A stretch of DNA of 40,529 nucleotides. Origin: an uncultured Eubacteriales bacterium (GTDB taxonomy: Bacteria > Bacillota > Clostridia > Peptostreptococcales > Anaerovoracaceae). Below are positions 1-6,773 of the stretch, piece by piece. Positions within the stretch are counted from its first letter, which is position 1; each line of letters begins with the position of its first letter. The DNA lies in the NCBI GenBank assembly GCA_900542565.1, contig UQOC01000017.1, positions 1 through 40,529 on the forward strand. Direction: 5' to 3'. Made by a program: the position numbers and the translations under genes. A model generated the notes under the pieces. The model worked only from the letters and a program-made list of their open reading frames with translations, made no database searches and had not been told where the DNA came from.

Positions 1-947
1 ACGCCTATCTGTTTACCGGCGGCGAGCCACTTGTACGCAAAGACGACATAATACGCTTATGTGAAAAGCACAAAGATGTAGCTTTCCACGCTTTTACCAA
101 CGGTACCCTCATAGACCAGAAATTCTGCGATGACCTTCTGAGAGTAGGCAACTTTTTTGTTTCCGTGAGCATCGAAGGCTTTGAAGAAAGCAATGACGGG
201 CGCCGCGGCCGCGGGCACTATCAAAAGGCCCTTGCAGCCATGGATCTCATGCATTCCAACCATATCCCGTTTGGAGTATCCATATGCTACACCAGTAAGA
301 ACTATCTGACTGTGACAAGCGATGATTTCCTCGATATGCTCATAGACAAAGGCTGCGTATTCGCCTGGTATTTCCACTATATGCCTGTGGGAGTCAATGC
401 AGACACCAGCCTGCTCCTTGATCCTGAGCAGAGAAAATACATGTACGATAAAGTCAGAGAGATCAGAGGCCTTGATGGCGGGAAAGAACTTTTCGCCATC
501 GACTTCCAAAACGACGGAGAGTTTGTTCACGGCTGCGTAGCAGGCGGAGAAAGATACTGTCATATCAATGCCAACGGCGATGTGGAACCTTGCGTGTTCA
601 TCCATTATTCCGGAGCCAATGTCAACCAGCAGCCGCTGCTGGACTGTCTGAGGCAGCCTTTATTCCTGGCATATAAACAAGGCCAGCCTTTCAACGACAA
701 CATGCTCAGGCCGTGCCCTATGCTTGAAAACCCGGAAATACTACAGAAGCTGGTCAAGGAAACAGGCGCCAGATCAACAGATCTTGAAGCTCCGGAGACG
801 GCTGAACATCTTTGCGGAAAATGCGTTGAATACGCCAGAGAGTGGGCTCCAATGGCCGATAAGCTCTGGGCCGAAAGCCATCCGGAAAGCCATGTCGAAA
901 ACCGTCCTGAAAACGCTTCTGCTGACGCTTCCGACAGTCAGGCCTAA
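1..947 (+). CDS. Radical SAM/SPASM domain protein, 5' end missing
   Basis: An open frame enters from the left edge (first full codon at base 3) and ends at a TAA at 945-947, so only the C-terminal ~314 residues are seen. The first visible residues contain TGGEPL, the radical-SAM GGE motif that contacts the SAM amino group; the CxxxCxxC cluster motif must lie upstream of the window. The C-terminal half has the cysteine spacing of a SPASM/twitch auxiliary-cluster domain (HGC, RYC, VEPC, RPCP, HLCGKC). Such enzymes modify peptides or activate other enzymes, but the substrate cannot be named here. The last ~25 residues are a low-complexity Ser/Glu/Asn/Ala tail. The ATG at 165 is internal to the domain and is not the start. 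A terminator follows. Confidence 0.85.
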   Translation, partial: AYLFTGGEPLVRKDDIIRLCEKHKDVAFHAFTNGTLIDQKFCDDLLRVGNFFVSVSIEGFEESNDGRRGRGHYQKALAAMDLMHSNHIPFGVSICYTSKNYLTVTSDDFLDMLIDKGCVFAWYFHYMPVGVNADTSLLLDPEQRKYMYDKVREIRGLDGGKELFAIDFQNDGEFVHGCVAGGERYCHINANGDVEPCVFIHYSGANVNQQPLLDCLRQPLFLAYKQGQPFNDNMLRPCPMLENPEILQKLVKETGARSTDLEAPETAEHLCGKCVEYAREWAPMADKLWAESHPESHVENRPENASADASDSQA

Positions 948-986
948 GATCATGCCGCAGGCAGATCTCATATCATTTATGACACG

Positions 987-1013
987 CCGGCAAGAAACCT
1001 TGCCGGTTTTTTT
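987..1013 (+). terminator. Rho-independent terminator after the radical SAM gene
   Basis: A perfect 8-bp stem, CCGGCAAG (987-994) with CTTGCCGG (999-1006), has a 4-base loop and runs straight into seven T residues (1007-1013). It lies 40 bases after the stop codon of the radical SAM gene, so it is a clear intrinsic terminator. Confidence 0.9.
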
Positions 1014-1021
1014 GTATCATT

Positions 1022-1050
1022 TTAACGGCATCACTGCCGTATCATATAAT
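1022..1050 (+). promoter_or_regulatory. Candidate sigma-A promoter for the CHAP protein gene
   Basis: A perfect TATAAT (1045-1050) lies 17 bases after a weak TTAACG (1022-1027). The spacer contains a small inverted repeat, ACGGC-N6-GCCGT. It lies between the upstream terminator and the CHAP gene and would give a leader of about 105 bases. The -35 matches consensus at only four positions. Confidence 0.4.
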
Positions 1051-1164
1051 ATGTTTATACTCAGATCAAGACACATCCGGGGACATTGGTCCCGTCCAGC
1101 TTCTGTTCACAACGGCAAACCTTCACATCACCGTACATCCGCCGGAAAAAGCCGTCTTTTTTTC

Positions 1165-1701
1165 ATGTTAAAGCATTTTTTCATGTGCCGGAGTTCTTTT
1201 CGAGCAGCCGTCCTTGTGGTTTTCTGCTCGGCTTTTCTTTTGGCTTTCGGCATCGCCTTAAAGGCAATGTCAGCACCTGCCCTGCCGTGGATCCATGACG
1301 GGAGCCGCCTTGTTTCTGTAGCATCATCCCAGATAGGCGTCTCTGATGGTGAAAAATACTGGCGCTGGTGCGGCTTTGACCATGAAGTCGACTGGTGCGC
1401 CTGTTTTGTTTCCTGGTGTGCCGGACAGTGCTGCGATGATACCGTCATATACGCTTCCTGCCCCGAATTTGAACAATGGTTCCGGTGCCGGGACCGGCTT
1501 TACGGCACAAACATCTCTCCTCGTCCCGGTATGGCCGTTTTCTTCGATAACGATGGAAATTCCCGTCCCGACCACATGGGCATACTGTCATCCTATTCCG
1601 ACGGAAGCATATCCGTCATCGAGGGAAACAGTTCGGGCATGTGCGCCGAAAACACCTACTCCTCCCATGACAAGCGCATAATATCCTACGGAGCCTTTTG
1701 A
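1165..1701 (+). CDS. Secreted or membrane-anchored CHAP-domain hydrolase
   Basis: The 178-residue protein begins with a short basic stretch and a hydrophobic segment (about residues 12-35, VLVVFCSAFLLAFGIALKA) that acts as signal peptide or anchor. The rest is a CHAP (Cys/His amidohydrolase/peptidase) domain: VDWCACFVSWC carries the nucleophile Cys, RPDHMGIL the catalytic His, and VIEGNSS the usual strand that follows. CHAP enzymes cut peptidoglycan stem peptides or glutathionyl-type amides, so cell-wall turnover is likely. The frame is open back to 724, but only the part from ATG 1165 gives an export signal. No strong ribosome binding site precedes it; ATG 1183 is an alternative. The gene stands alone and converges with the YolD-like gene 24 bases away. 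Confidence 0.75.
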   Translation: MLKHFFMCRSSFRAAVLVVFCSAFLLAFGIALKAMSAPALPWIHDGSRLVSVASSQIGVSDGEKYWRWCGFDHEVDWCACFVSWCAGQCCDDTVIYASCPEFEQWFRCRDRLYGTNISPRPGMAVFFDNDGNSRPDHMGILSSYSDGSISVIEGNSSGMCAENTYSSHDKRIISYGAF

Positions 1702-1725
1702 TCCCCATCCTCTGATCTGTATTTT

Positions 1726-2037
1726 CTACTTATCAAGTGTTATATTGCCTATATCGGCTATGGGGATCATCTTTTCATTGATACTCAGCCTGCCGGATAC
1801 GGGATCTATCTTGTTTATCCGGCCTCTTTCAGTCACATATCTGTTCCCATCGTGATATCTTACCGCCGCCATGTCGCCTTGTTTCATCTCTGACAGCAGC
1901 CTGTTCAGTTCTTCCGCTTCGTCCTCCAGCAATTCTCTCCTTGTTTCTTTGACGGTCTCCGCTTCTTTCAGCTGTTCTCTGAGCCCTTTCAGCGCAGAAA
2001 ACGGCATGAACTGTTTCGCCCTTTCCGCCTGTTCCAT
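1726..2037 (-). CDS. YolD-like small protein, partner of the Y-family polymerase
   Basis: This ~103-residue protein begins MEQAERAKQFMPFSALKG, the RA-x-QFMPF-AL-G signature of the YolD-like family, and has a highly charged helical middle followed by a small beta-rich domain (RGRINKIDPVSGRLSI). YolD-like genes are very often linked to UmuC/UvrX-type lesion-bypass polymerases, as here. An upstream ATG at 2061 overlaps the polymerase stop (ATGA), but the ATG at 2037 has the better ribosome binding site (GGAGG, 6 bases away) and fits the family start, so I chose it. It should be co-transcribed with the polymerase under SOS control. A regulatory or accessory role in translesion synthesis is inferred from family context. 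Confidence 0.8.
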   Translation of the reverse strand: MEQAERAKQFMPFSALKGLREQLKEAETVKETRRELLEDEAEELNRLLSEMKQGDMAAVRYHDGNRYVTERGRINKIDPVSGRLSINEKMIPIADIGNITLDK

Positions 2038-2057
2038 ATGGCCCCTCCACCTGGTCC

Positions 2058-3314
2058 TCATGCTCTGTGCCCTCCTATCTGTTCATTTCTTTCTGCTGCA
2101 GTAGAATATTTTTCAAGATTGTAAGCCCGTAATATGGCATTTTTTCCGTATCGCTGCTTGATAGCCAGTATGGCCTGCGCCTCCCTCTTGTCCCGTTCAA
2201 TATCTCCGGCAGTGTTGAGAAGATCAAAGCCTTCATATATGTCAGGAACAGCTCCGTTAAATGTTATGTTTATCTTCCTTGCACCAAGGTGTCTGCATGC
2301 AATCCTGCGGTAAAGTCTGTCCATGTACTCTTTGATGATCCTTCCGGAACATGTACAAAATGGCAGAGAGGCGCTTCCTCCTGCGTGTTGGCCGGAAATC
2401 CCGCAATAACCGATATACAGAGCTATGGAGTCGGTCACCAGCCGCCTTTCCACAAGTTCCAGGCAAAGCTGATCTGTCATTTCTTTTACTATCTGTTCAG
2501 TCTCCCCATGACCATAAGCTTTAGGCAGCACCTGTCCTGAGGAGACACAGCAGGCTTTTGGGCTGTAACCCTTGATGTCCTCTATGGTGGCCGTTTCTCG
2601 TCCCCATGCGTGATCTATGAGCAGTTCCCCGTCTATGCCAAATATCCTGTATATGAGCGCCTCATCAGCAGCAGCAATCTGTCCCATGGTATATATCCCA
2701 TATCTTTCAAGCCTGGCCGCACTGCCTCTCCCCACTCTCCAGAAGTCTGTTATCGGCTTGTGATCCCACAATTCGCACCGATATATCTCTTCATCCAGAA
2801 AACCTATTCCGTCTTTTGAATGTTTCGCCATAATATCGAGGGCTATCTTAGCCAGATAAAGATTGGTCCCTATACCGCATGCGGAAGGTATTCCTGTGGA
2901 CTTTCTTATGTCCGCCATTATCCCGGCTGCCAGGGCTCTCGTGTCGGGACCATAAACATTTCTGTACCTGCCTGCATCTATAAACACTTCGTCAATGGAA
3001 TATACATGTATATCATCTTTACTGAAATATTTAAGATATATGCCGTATATATCCGATGAATACTGCATATATAGCTGCATGCGGGGTCTTGCCTTGATAT
3101 ACCGGATGCCGTCAGGTATATCATACAGCCGGCACCGGCTTCTGATCCCCAGCTTCTTCATGGCAGGGGTGACTGCCAGGCAAATGGTCTTTTCACCTCT
3201 GTCCGGGTCTGCAACCGCCAGCATTGCCGTCATCGGATCAAGACCTCTCTCTACACATTCCACAGAGGCATAAAACGATTTAAGATCTATACATATATAT
3301 CTGCCCTCCGTCAT
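2058..3314 (-). CDS. Y-family DNA polymerase (UmuC/DinB type), SOS-inducible
   Basis: The 418-residue protein is a lesion-bypass DNA polymerase. The N-terminus, ICIDLKSFYASVE, carries the first catalytic Asp with the steric-gate region, and VYSIDEVFIDAG (about residues 103-114) carries the Asp-Glu catalytic pair. A thumb/helix-hairpin region (DFWRVGRGSAARLERYGI) and a little-finger domain follow. Length matches the Gram-positive UvrX/UmuC group rather than the shorter DinB. The start ATG follows GGAGG by 5 bases. The gene has a near-perfect sigma-A promoter with a LexA box in its spacer and overlaps a YolD-like gene, so it is expected to be expressed after DNA damage. It works on stalled replication forks at the cost of fidelity. 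Confidence 0.92.
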   Translation of the reverse strand: MTEGRYICIDLKSFYASVECVERGLDPMTAMLAVADPDRGEKTICLAVTPAMKKLGIRSRCRLYDIPDGIRYIKARPRMQLYMQYSSDIYGIYLKYFSKDDIHVYSIDEVFIDAGRYRNVYGPDTRALAAGIMADIRKSTGIPSACGIGTNLYLAKIALDIMAKHSKDGIGFLDEEIYRCELWDHKPITDFWRVGRGSAARLERYGIYTMGQIAAADEALIYRIFGIDGELLIDHAWGRETATIEDIKGYSPKACCVSSGQVLPKAYGHGETEQIVKEMTDQLCLELVERRLVTDSIALYIGYCGISGQHAGGSASLPFCTCSGRIIKEYMDRLYRRIACRHLGARKINITFNGAVPDIYEGFDLLNTAGDIERDKREAQAILAIKQRYGKNAILRAYNLEKYSTAAERNEQIGGHRA

Positions 3315-3343
3315 AAAAACCTCCGTTTGTTCTTTATGACAAC

Positions 3344-3372
3344 ATTATATACGAACATATGTTCTTTTGCAA
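3344..3372 (-). promoter_or_regulatory. Sigma-A promoter of the Y-family polymerase operon
   Basis: On the minus strand TTGCAA (3367-3372) and a perfect TATAAT (3344-3349) are 17 bases apart. The LexA operator occupies most of the spacer, so LexA binding would block RNA polymerase directly. The transcript would begin about 20 bases before the ATG. Confidence 0.85.
3352..3365. promoter_or_regulatory. LexA (SOS) box
   Basis: The sequence CGAACATATGTTCT matches the Gram-positive LexA/DinR consensus CGAAC-N4-GTTCG at all but the last base, with a 12-bp perfect palindrome at 3353-3364. It sits between the -35 and -10 elements of the polymerase promoter. Confidence 0.88.
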
Positions 3373-3379
3373 GGGGCAA

Positions 3380-3420
3380 AAAATTCCAAAAGCCCGGAGG
3401 TTTATCGCCCCGGGCTTCCG
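3380..3420 (-). terminator. Hairpin with U-tract, minus strand, no known upstream gene
   Basis: AAGCCCGG (3390-3397) and CCGGGCTT (3410-3417) form an 8-bp G/C-rich stem with a 12-base loop; a few further pairs extend it outward. On the minus strand it is followed by ATTTTTTG, as in an intrinsic terminator. On the plus strand the tail is A-rich. No minus-strand gene ends here: the gene to the right is on the plus strand. It may end a short unannotated RNA or insulate the polymerase promoter. Confidence 0.5.
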
Positions 3421-3489
3421 GAATAAAAAGAAAAGTAGAGTTTTCTTTCTGAGTACATGTTTATTATACACTATTTGATCTGTAAATGC

Positions 3490-3621
3490 AATATGCCAAT
3501 TTGACATATTTGGATTTTTTTTAAAAAATATTCCTCCCAGCGCATCATCAGCATTATTAAGTCGTTAATATTATATTTTCTTTTATTTTATGCCATTTTA
3601 TCCATATTTTTAATATGCCAA
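3490..3621. repeat. AATATGCCAA direct repeat upstream of the XRE gene
   Basis: AATATGCCAA occurs at 3490-3499 and again at 3612-3621, each in an imperfect dyad (ATATGCCAATTTGACATAT and TATGCCAAATGTGCATA). They flank the A/T-rich region just ahead of the XRE-type regulator, so they could be its own operators. The rest of 3421-3621 is A/T-rich and holds no gene that I can support. Confidence 0.35.
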
Positions 3622-3903
3622 ATGTGCATAATTAAAAATATGAGATCAGAGCGCAATATTACGGAAATCTCCCGCAGCATGACTACAGGCCAGCGGCTGA
3701 GATATCTCCGAAAGATAAAGGGTTTTACTCAAATAAAAGTTCAAATGCTGACCGGTATCGACCAGTCTGATTATTCGAGGCTGGAAACCGACAGCAGATA
3801 TCCCACTGTCGGCCAGGCAATATCCCTTGCCTTCATATTTGATACCAGTCTCGATTATATTTACGGTCTTACTGATGATCCAGCGCCTTATCCCCGGCCG
3901 TGA
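3622..3903 (+). CDS. XRE-family helix-turn-helix regulator, small
   Basis: The product is at most 93 residues and consists of little more than one Cro/CI-type HTH domain: TTGQRLRYLRKIKGFTQIKV is helices 1-2, QSDYSRLETDSRYPTVGQAI covers recognition helix 3 and helix 4, and TSLDYIYGLTDDP is the usual end of the domain. There is no sensor domain. The start is uncertain: ATGs at 3622, 3640 and 3679 are in frame and none has a good ribosome binding site; 3679 gives the most typical XRE N-terminus. The A/T-rich region upstream holds two dyads that could be autoregulatory operators. The target genes are unknown. Confidence 0.75.
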   Translation: MCIIKNMRSERNITEISRSMTTGQRLRYLRKIKGFTQIKVQMLTGIDQSDYSRLETDSRYPTVGQAISLAFIFDTSLDYIYGLTDDPAPYPRP

Positions 3904-3948
3904 TGCTGCGCTATCAACAGTACCGTCACTTGCCCTATGGCACTCCCC

Positions 3949-5406
3949 CTACGCATGAGCAATATCGGTAAATTCACTTATTTCTCTGCTGGTGGTGGCC
4001 AGATCATCCACGGAAAGACCGAACAAGTCCTTGTGGCCCGTTATCCTGGCAAATGTCTTTAATTCTTCCAATGACACATTGAGATAGTTGGCCACGCGCC
4101 TTGCGGCTATATCCACATCCAGACGCTTTCTCAGCTCAGGATCCTGGGTGGCAACTCCCACAGGACACATGCCGCTGCCGCATATCCTGTACTGCTGGCA
4201 GGCCATGGCGATCAGAGGCCCAGTGGCGACAGCTATGGCATCGGCTCCCATGGCTATGGCCTTGGCAAAGTCGCCGGACACTCTCAGCCCTCCGGTTATT
4301 ATCAGGCTGATGTCTGAACCTACGCTGTCCAGATACTTTCTTGCTCTGTAGAGGGCATATATGGTCGGCACACTGGTAGAATCCCTCAGGATCTTTGGCG
4401 ATGAGCCGGTGGCGCCTCCCCGTCCGTCTATAGTTATGAAATCCGGCTGAGCATATACGCAAAAGGCCAGATCTCTCTCTATGTGTCCGGCGGCGATCTT
4501 TATGCCGATCGGTCTGCCGTCCGATTCTTTCCGCAGGCGGCTTACCAGAGCTTTCATGTCCTCTTTTGTATCGATTCCCGGAAACCTGGACGGAGCGATA
4601 ACATCCTCACCCATAGGTTTATTCCTTATCCTGCTTATCTCTTCCGTGACCTTTTCTCCCGGCAGATGTCCGCCCATGCCCGGCTTTGTCCCCTGGCCTA
4701 TCTTTATCTCGATTGCGTCGGCATTGCGTAGGTTTTCTCTATTGACGCTGTACTTGTTGGCCACATATTCAAAGATGTATTTGTCTGCGGCTTCCATTTC
4801 TTCCGGCAGTATGCCGCCTTCTCCTGAGCACATGGCACTTGCCGCCATGGCCGTTCCCCTGGCCAGAGCGATCTTGGCTTCTCTGGAAAGGGCTCCGAAA
4901 GACATGTGGGAAACGAATACCGGGTTTTCAAGCACCAGAGGTTTCTTGGCATGTCTGCCTATGACCGTGCTGGTGCTCACAGGCTCGTCTTCGGCCAGCG
5001 GCATAGGGTCCAGCTGAGCTCCCATTATCAGTATGTCATCCCAGCTCGGCATCTTGAGATCAGTGGCCATGGCGGCGGAAACGGTCTTTCCCGTGACGGC
5101 CATCTGATGGATCTCCTCCATGTAGCGGCGGTCTTTGTCCTTCCTCACATATGCTTCCGGATAGTCCAGATCTTTTTCCGCCGGCTCGGTCTGTCGATCC
5201 GCGCCGTCAGAGGTCTCGGTCGTCTCCAGGGCAGCGGTCCCGGGCTCCTCCCGGGAGGCCGTCCCGGACGCCTCAGCCTCCTCTTCCACAGGCTGGAGCA
5301 TGGAAGCAGGGGCCATGCAGACAGGGCAGTTGGTCAGTTCTGAAAATGGCTTTCCTTCTTTTTCTTCATCATATACATATCCACAGAGCAAACATTTGTA
5401 TTTCAT
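3949..5406 (-). CDS. Rubredoxin-fused FMN glutamate-synthase-like protein
   Basis: The 485-residue protein starts with a rubredoxin domain (residues 1-45: CLLCGYVYDEE and NCPVCMAP, both CxxC knuckles present). A ~50-residue Glu/Thr/Ala-rich linker follows, then a GltS (GltB C-terminal, FMN-binding) TIM-barrel: MSFGALS, GQGTKPGMGGHLPG, RGGATGSSPKIL, GGLRVSGDFAKAIAMGADA, and the iron-sulfur loop CxxxxICGSGMCPVG. It lacks the glutamine amidotransferase and alpha-subunit parts, so it is not a complete glutamate synthase. These short homologues are thought to act as FMN/Fe-S oxidoreductases; the rubredoxin would pass single electrons to or from FMN. The ATG at 5406 has no clear ribosome binding site. 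It is monocistronic with its own promoter. Confidence 0.85.
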   Translation of the reverse strand: MKYKCLLCGYVYDEEKEGKPFSELTNCPVCMAPASMLQPVEEEAEASGTASREEPGTAALETTETSDGADRQTEPAEKDLDYPEAYVRKDKDRRYMEEIHQMAVTGKTVSAAMATDLKMPSWDDILIMGAQLDPMPLAEDEPVSTSTVIGRHAKKPLVLENPVFVSHMSFGALSREAKIALARGTAMAASAMCSGEGGILPEEMEAADKYIFEYVANKYSVNRENLRNADAIEIKIGQGTKPGMGGHLPGEKVTEEISRIRNKPMGEDVIAPSRFPGIDTKEDMKALVSRLRKESDGRPIGIKIAAGHIERDLAFCVYAQPDFITIDGRGGATGSSPKILRDSTSVPTIYALYRARKYLDSVGSDISLIITGGLRVSGDFAKAIAMGADAIAVATGPLIAMACQQYRICGSGMCPVGVATQDPELRKRLDVDIAARRVANYLNVSLEELKTFARITGHKDLFGLSVDDLATTSREISEFTDIAHA

Positions 5407-5462
5407 ATGCGCACACCGGCATAAAGCCTTATCCTTTCCGGCCCGGAGGCCTTGTTTCTTTC

Positions 5463-5491
5463 AGTATAGCATTTCAAAAAATTATTCTCAA
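5463..5491 (-). promoter_or_regulatory. Sigma-A promoter of the rubredoxin/GltS-like gene
   Basis: On the minus strand TTGAGA (5486-5491), a 17-base spacer ending in TGC (extended -10) and TATACT (5463-5468) form a good promoter about 50 bases before the ATG. The leader contains a G/C-rich segment and a small overlapping reading frame. Confidence 0.7.
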
Positions 5492-5563
5492 TTATTTTTC
5501 CCCGCTGTCGGCCGAAAAATGATAAATAAGTTTTATCAAAGATAAAAAAACAGAATCAAAAAA

Positions 5564-5590
5564 TTAGCACTCAACACTTGCGAGTGCTAA
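5564..5590. promoter_or_regulatory. CIRCE element (HrcA operator)
   Basis: TTAGCACTC-N9-GAGTGCTAA is an exact match to the CIRCE inverted repeat bound by the heat-shock repressor HrcA. It overlaps the -35 box of the Hsp20 operon promoter and lies about 90 bases before the first gene. Confidence 0.97.
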
Positions 5591-5606
5591 TAATTTGTGG
5601 TAATAT
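5578..5606 (+). promoter_or_regulatory. Sigma-A promoter of the Hsp20 operon
   Basis: TTGCGA (5578-5583) and TATAAT-like TAATAT (5601-5606) are 17 bases apart. The -35 box lies inside CIRCE, so HrcA binding would shut the promoter off and heat or misfolded-protein stress would release it. Confidence 0.75.
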
Positions 5607-5678
5607 ATAATTGTTCCGAGAGGGACATAAAAAATAACGCATAAAACCAAGATTAAAAATAAAAAGGAGCGATGAATC

Positions 5679-6098
5679 ATGTTAATGCCTACAATTTTTA
5701 CAAGAGATCTTTTTGATGATATGTTTGATCCTCGTTTTTACGGATACCAGAACAGTGACCTGATGAGGACCGATGTCAAGGAAACTGAATCCGGTTATGA
5801 AGTTTCCATCGACCTGCCGGGAGTAAAGAAAGACGATGTAAAAGCTGAACTGAAAGACGGTTACCTGACCATCAGCGCCACCGTAAATCAGGACAACGAT
5901 GAAAAGGATTCTGAAGGCAAATACATCCGCAGAGAAAGGTTCAGCGGATCTTTCAACAGGAGCTTTTATGTGGGCGAAGATGTGACCCAGGAAGACATAA
6001 AGGCCAGGTTTGAAGACGGCACCCTGATGTTGACCGTGCCTAAGAAGGACAGCAAGCCGCAGGTTGAAGAAAAGAAATATATCGCCATAGAAGGTTAA
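5679..6098 (+). CDS. Small heat-shock protein Hsp20 (alpha-crystallin family), copy 1
   Basis: The 139-residue protein has the Hsp20 layout. A short N-terminal arm (LMPTIFTRDLFDDMFDP) precedes an alpha-crystallin domain (about residues 30-125), which includes VSIDLPGVKKDDVKAEL, RRERFSGSFNRSFYV and the signature GTLMLTVPKK. It is an ATP-independent holdase that keeps unfolding proteins soluble. The start ATG is preceded by AAAGGAGCG, and the preceding CIRCE/promoter places it under HrcA. A second Hsp20 gene starts 12 bases downstream, so the two are co-transcribed and probably form mixed or separate oligomers. Confidence 0.95.
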   Translation: MLMPTIFTRDLFDDMFDPRFYGYQNSDLMRTDVKETESGYEVSIDLPGVKKDDVKAELKDGYLTISATVNQDNDEKDSEGKYIRRERFSGSFNRSFYVGEDVTQEDIKARFEDGTLMLTVPKKDSKPQVEEKKYIAIEG

Positions 6099-6110
6099 GG
6101 AGGAACGAAC

Positions 6111-6557
6111 ATGTTGATGCCTACATTATTTGACCGTGATTTTTTCAATGACTTTTTCGATGATCCGTTTTTCGGCAGCAAAGATATGCAGAAAATGGAA
6201 AAGAAGATGAACAGCCGCAGAGCTCAGAACCTGATGAAGACAGATGTCAGAGAAACTGCGGACGCTTACGAGATGAAAGTTGAACTTCCGGGATTTAAGA
6301 AAGAAAATGTAAAGATCTCTCTTGAAAACGGCTATCTGACCATCTACGCTGAGAAAAACAGCGAAGAAGAAAAAGGCGGAAGGTTCATCCGCCGGGAGCG
6401 TTACTGCGGCGCATGCCAGCGCAGCTTCTATGTTGGCGATGAGATCCATGAGGACCAGATCAGAGCTGAATTCAGGCACGGGATCCTGAAGATCGATCTT
6501 CCTAAGAAAAAAGATGTCCCGGCAGTTGAAGAAACAAAATATATTTCAATCGAATAG
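6111..6557 (+). CDS. Small heat-shock protein Hsp20, copy 2
   Basis: This 148-residue paralogue of the preceding protein has the same LMPTLFDRDFFNDFFDDP start, a slightly longer N-terminal arm rich in Lys/Met (about residues 24-40), and a full alpha-crystallin domain with MKVELPGFKKENVKISL, RRERYCGACQRSFYV and GILKIDLPKK. It carries two cysteines in the RYCGAC segment that copy 1 lacks. The start has an AAGGAGGAACGAAC leader. The gene is the last of the CIRCE-controlled pair and is followed by a strong terminator. The pair looks like a tandem duplication that has since diverged. Confidence 0.95.
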   Translation: MLMPTLFDRDFFNDFFDDPFFGSKDMQKMEKKMNSRRAQNLMKTDVRETADAYEMKVELPGFKKENVKISLENGYLTIYAEKNSEEEKGGRFIRRERYCGACQRSFYVGDEIHEDQIRAEFRHGILKIDLPKKKDVPAVEETKYISIE

Positions 6558-6587
6558 TCAAAGCAGACTGACTCTTTTTCTCTTTGC

Positions 6588-6623
6588 GCAAGAGGAGCCG
6601 GCATTCCGGTTCCTCTTGCTTTT
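6588..6623 (+). terminator. Rho-independent terminator of the Hsp20 operon
   Basis: A 14-base arm, GCAAGAGGAGCCGG (6588-6601), pairs with CCGGTTCCTCTTGC (6606-6619), with one G-T pair, a 4-base loop and a TTTT tail. It lies 30 bases after the second Hsp20 stop codon. Confidence 0.9.
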
Positions 6624-6663
6624 ATATTGCAGTCCTTTTCCCTGGCCTTTACAAAGATTTGAA

Positions 6664-6692
6664 TTGACACGAGTATCTCCCGGTGCTAAAGT
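6664..6692 (+). promoter_or_regulatory. Candidate sigma-A promoter for the 6774 gene
   Basis: A perfect TTGACA (6664-6669) is followed after 17 bases by TAAAGT (6687-6692), about 80 bases before the ATG of the next gene. The -10 matches consensus at only four of six positions. Confidence 0.5.
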
Positions 6693-6773
6693 TGAATGAC
6701 CGGCAGGCAGGTCAGCCTGTCCATACACATCATTGCCAAAACATGTATCGCTGAAGGAGGCTGCTGAAAGGTC

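Noticed and set aside
724..1164. Upstream extension of the CHAP gene frame back to 724
   Set aside because: It overlaps the radical SAM coding end and crosses a terminator; the export signal begins only at 1165.
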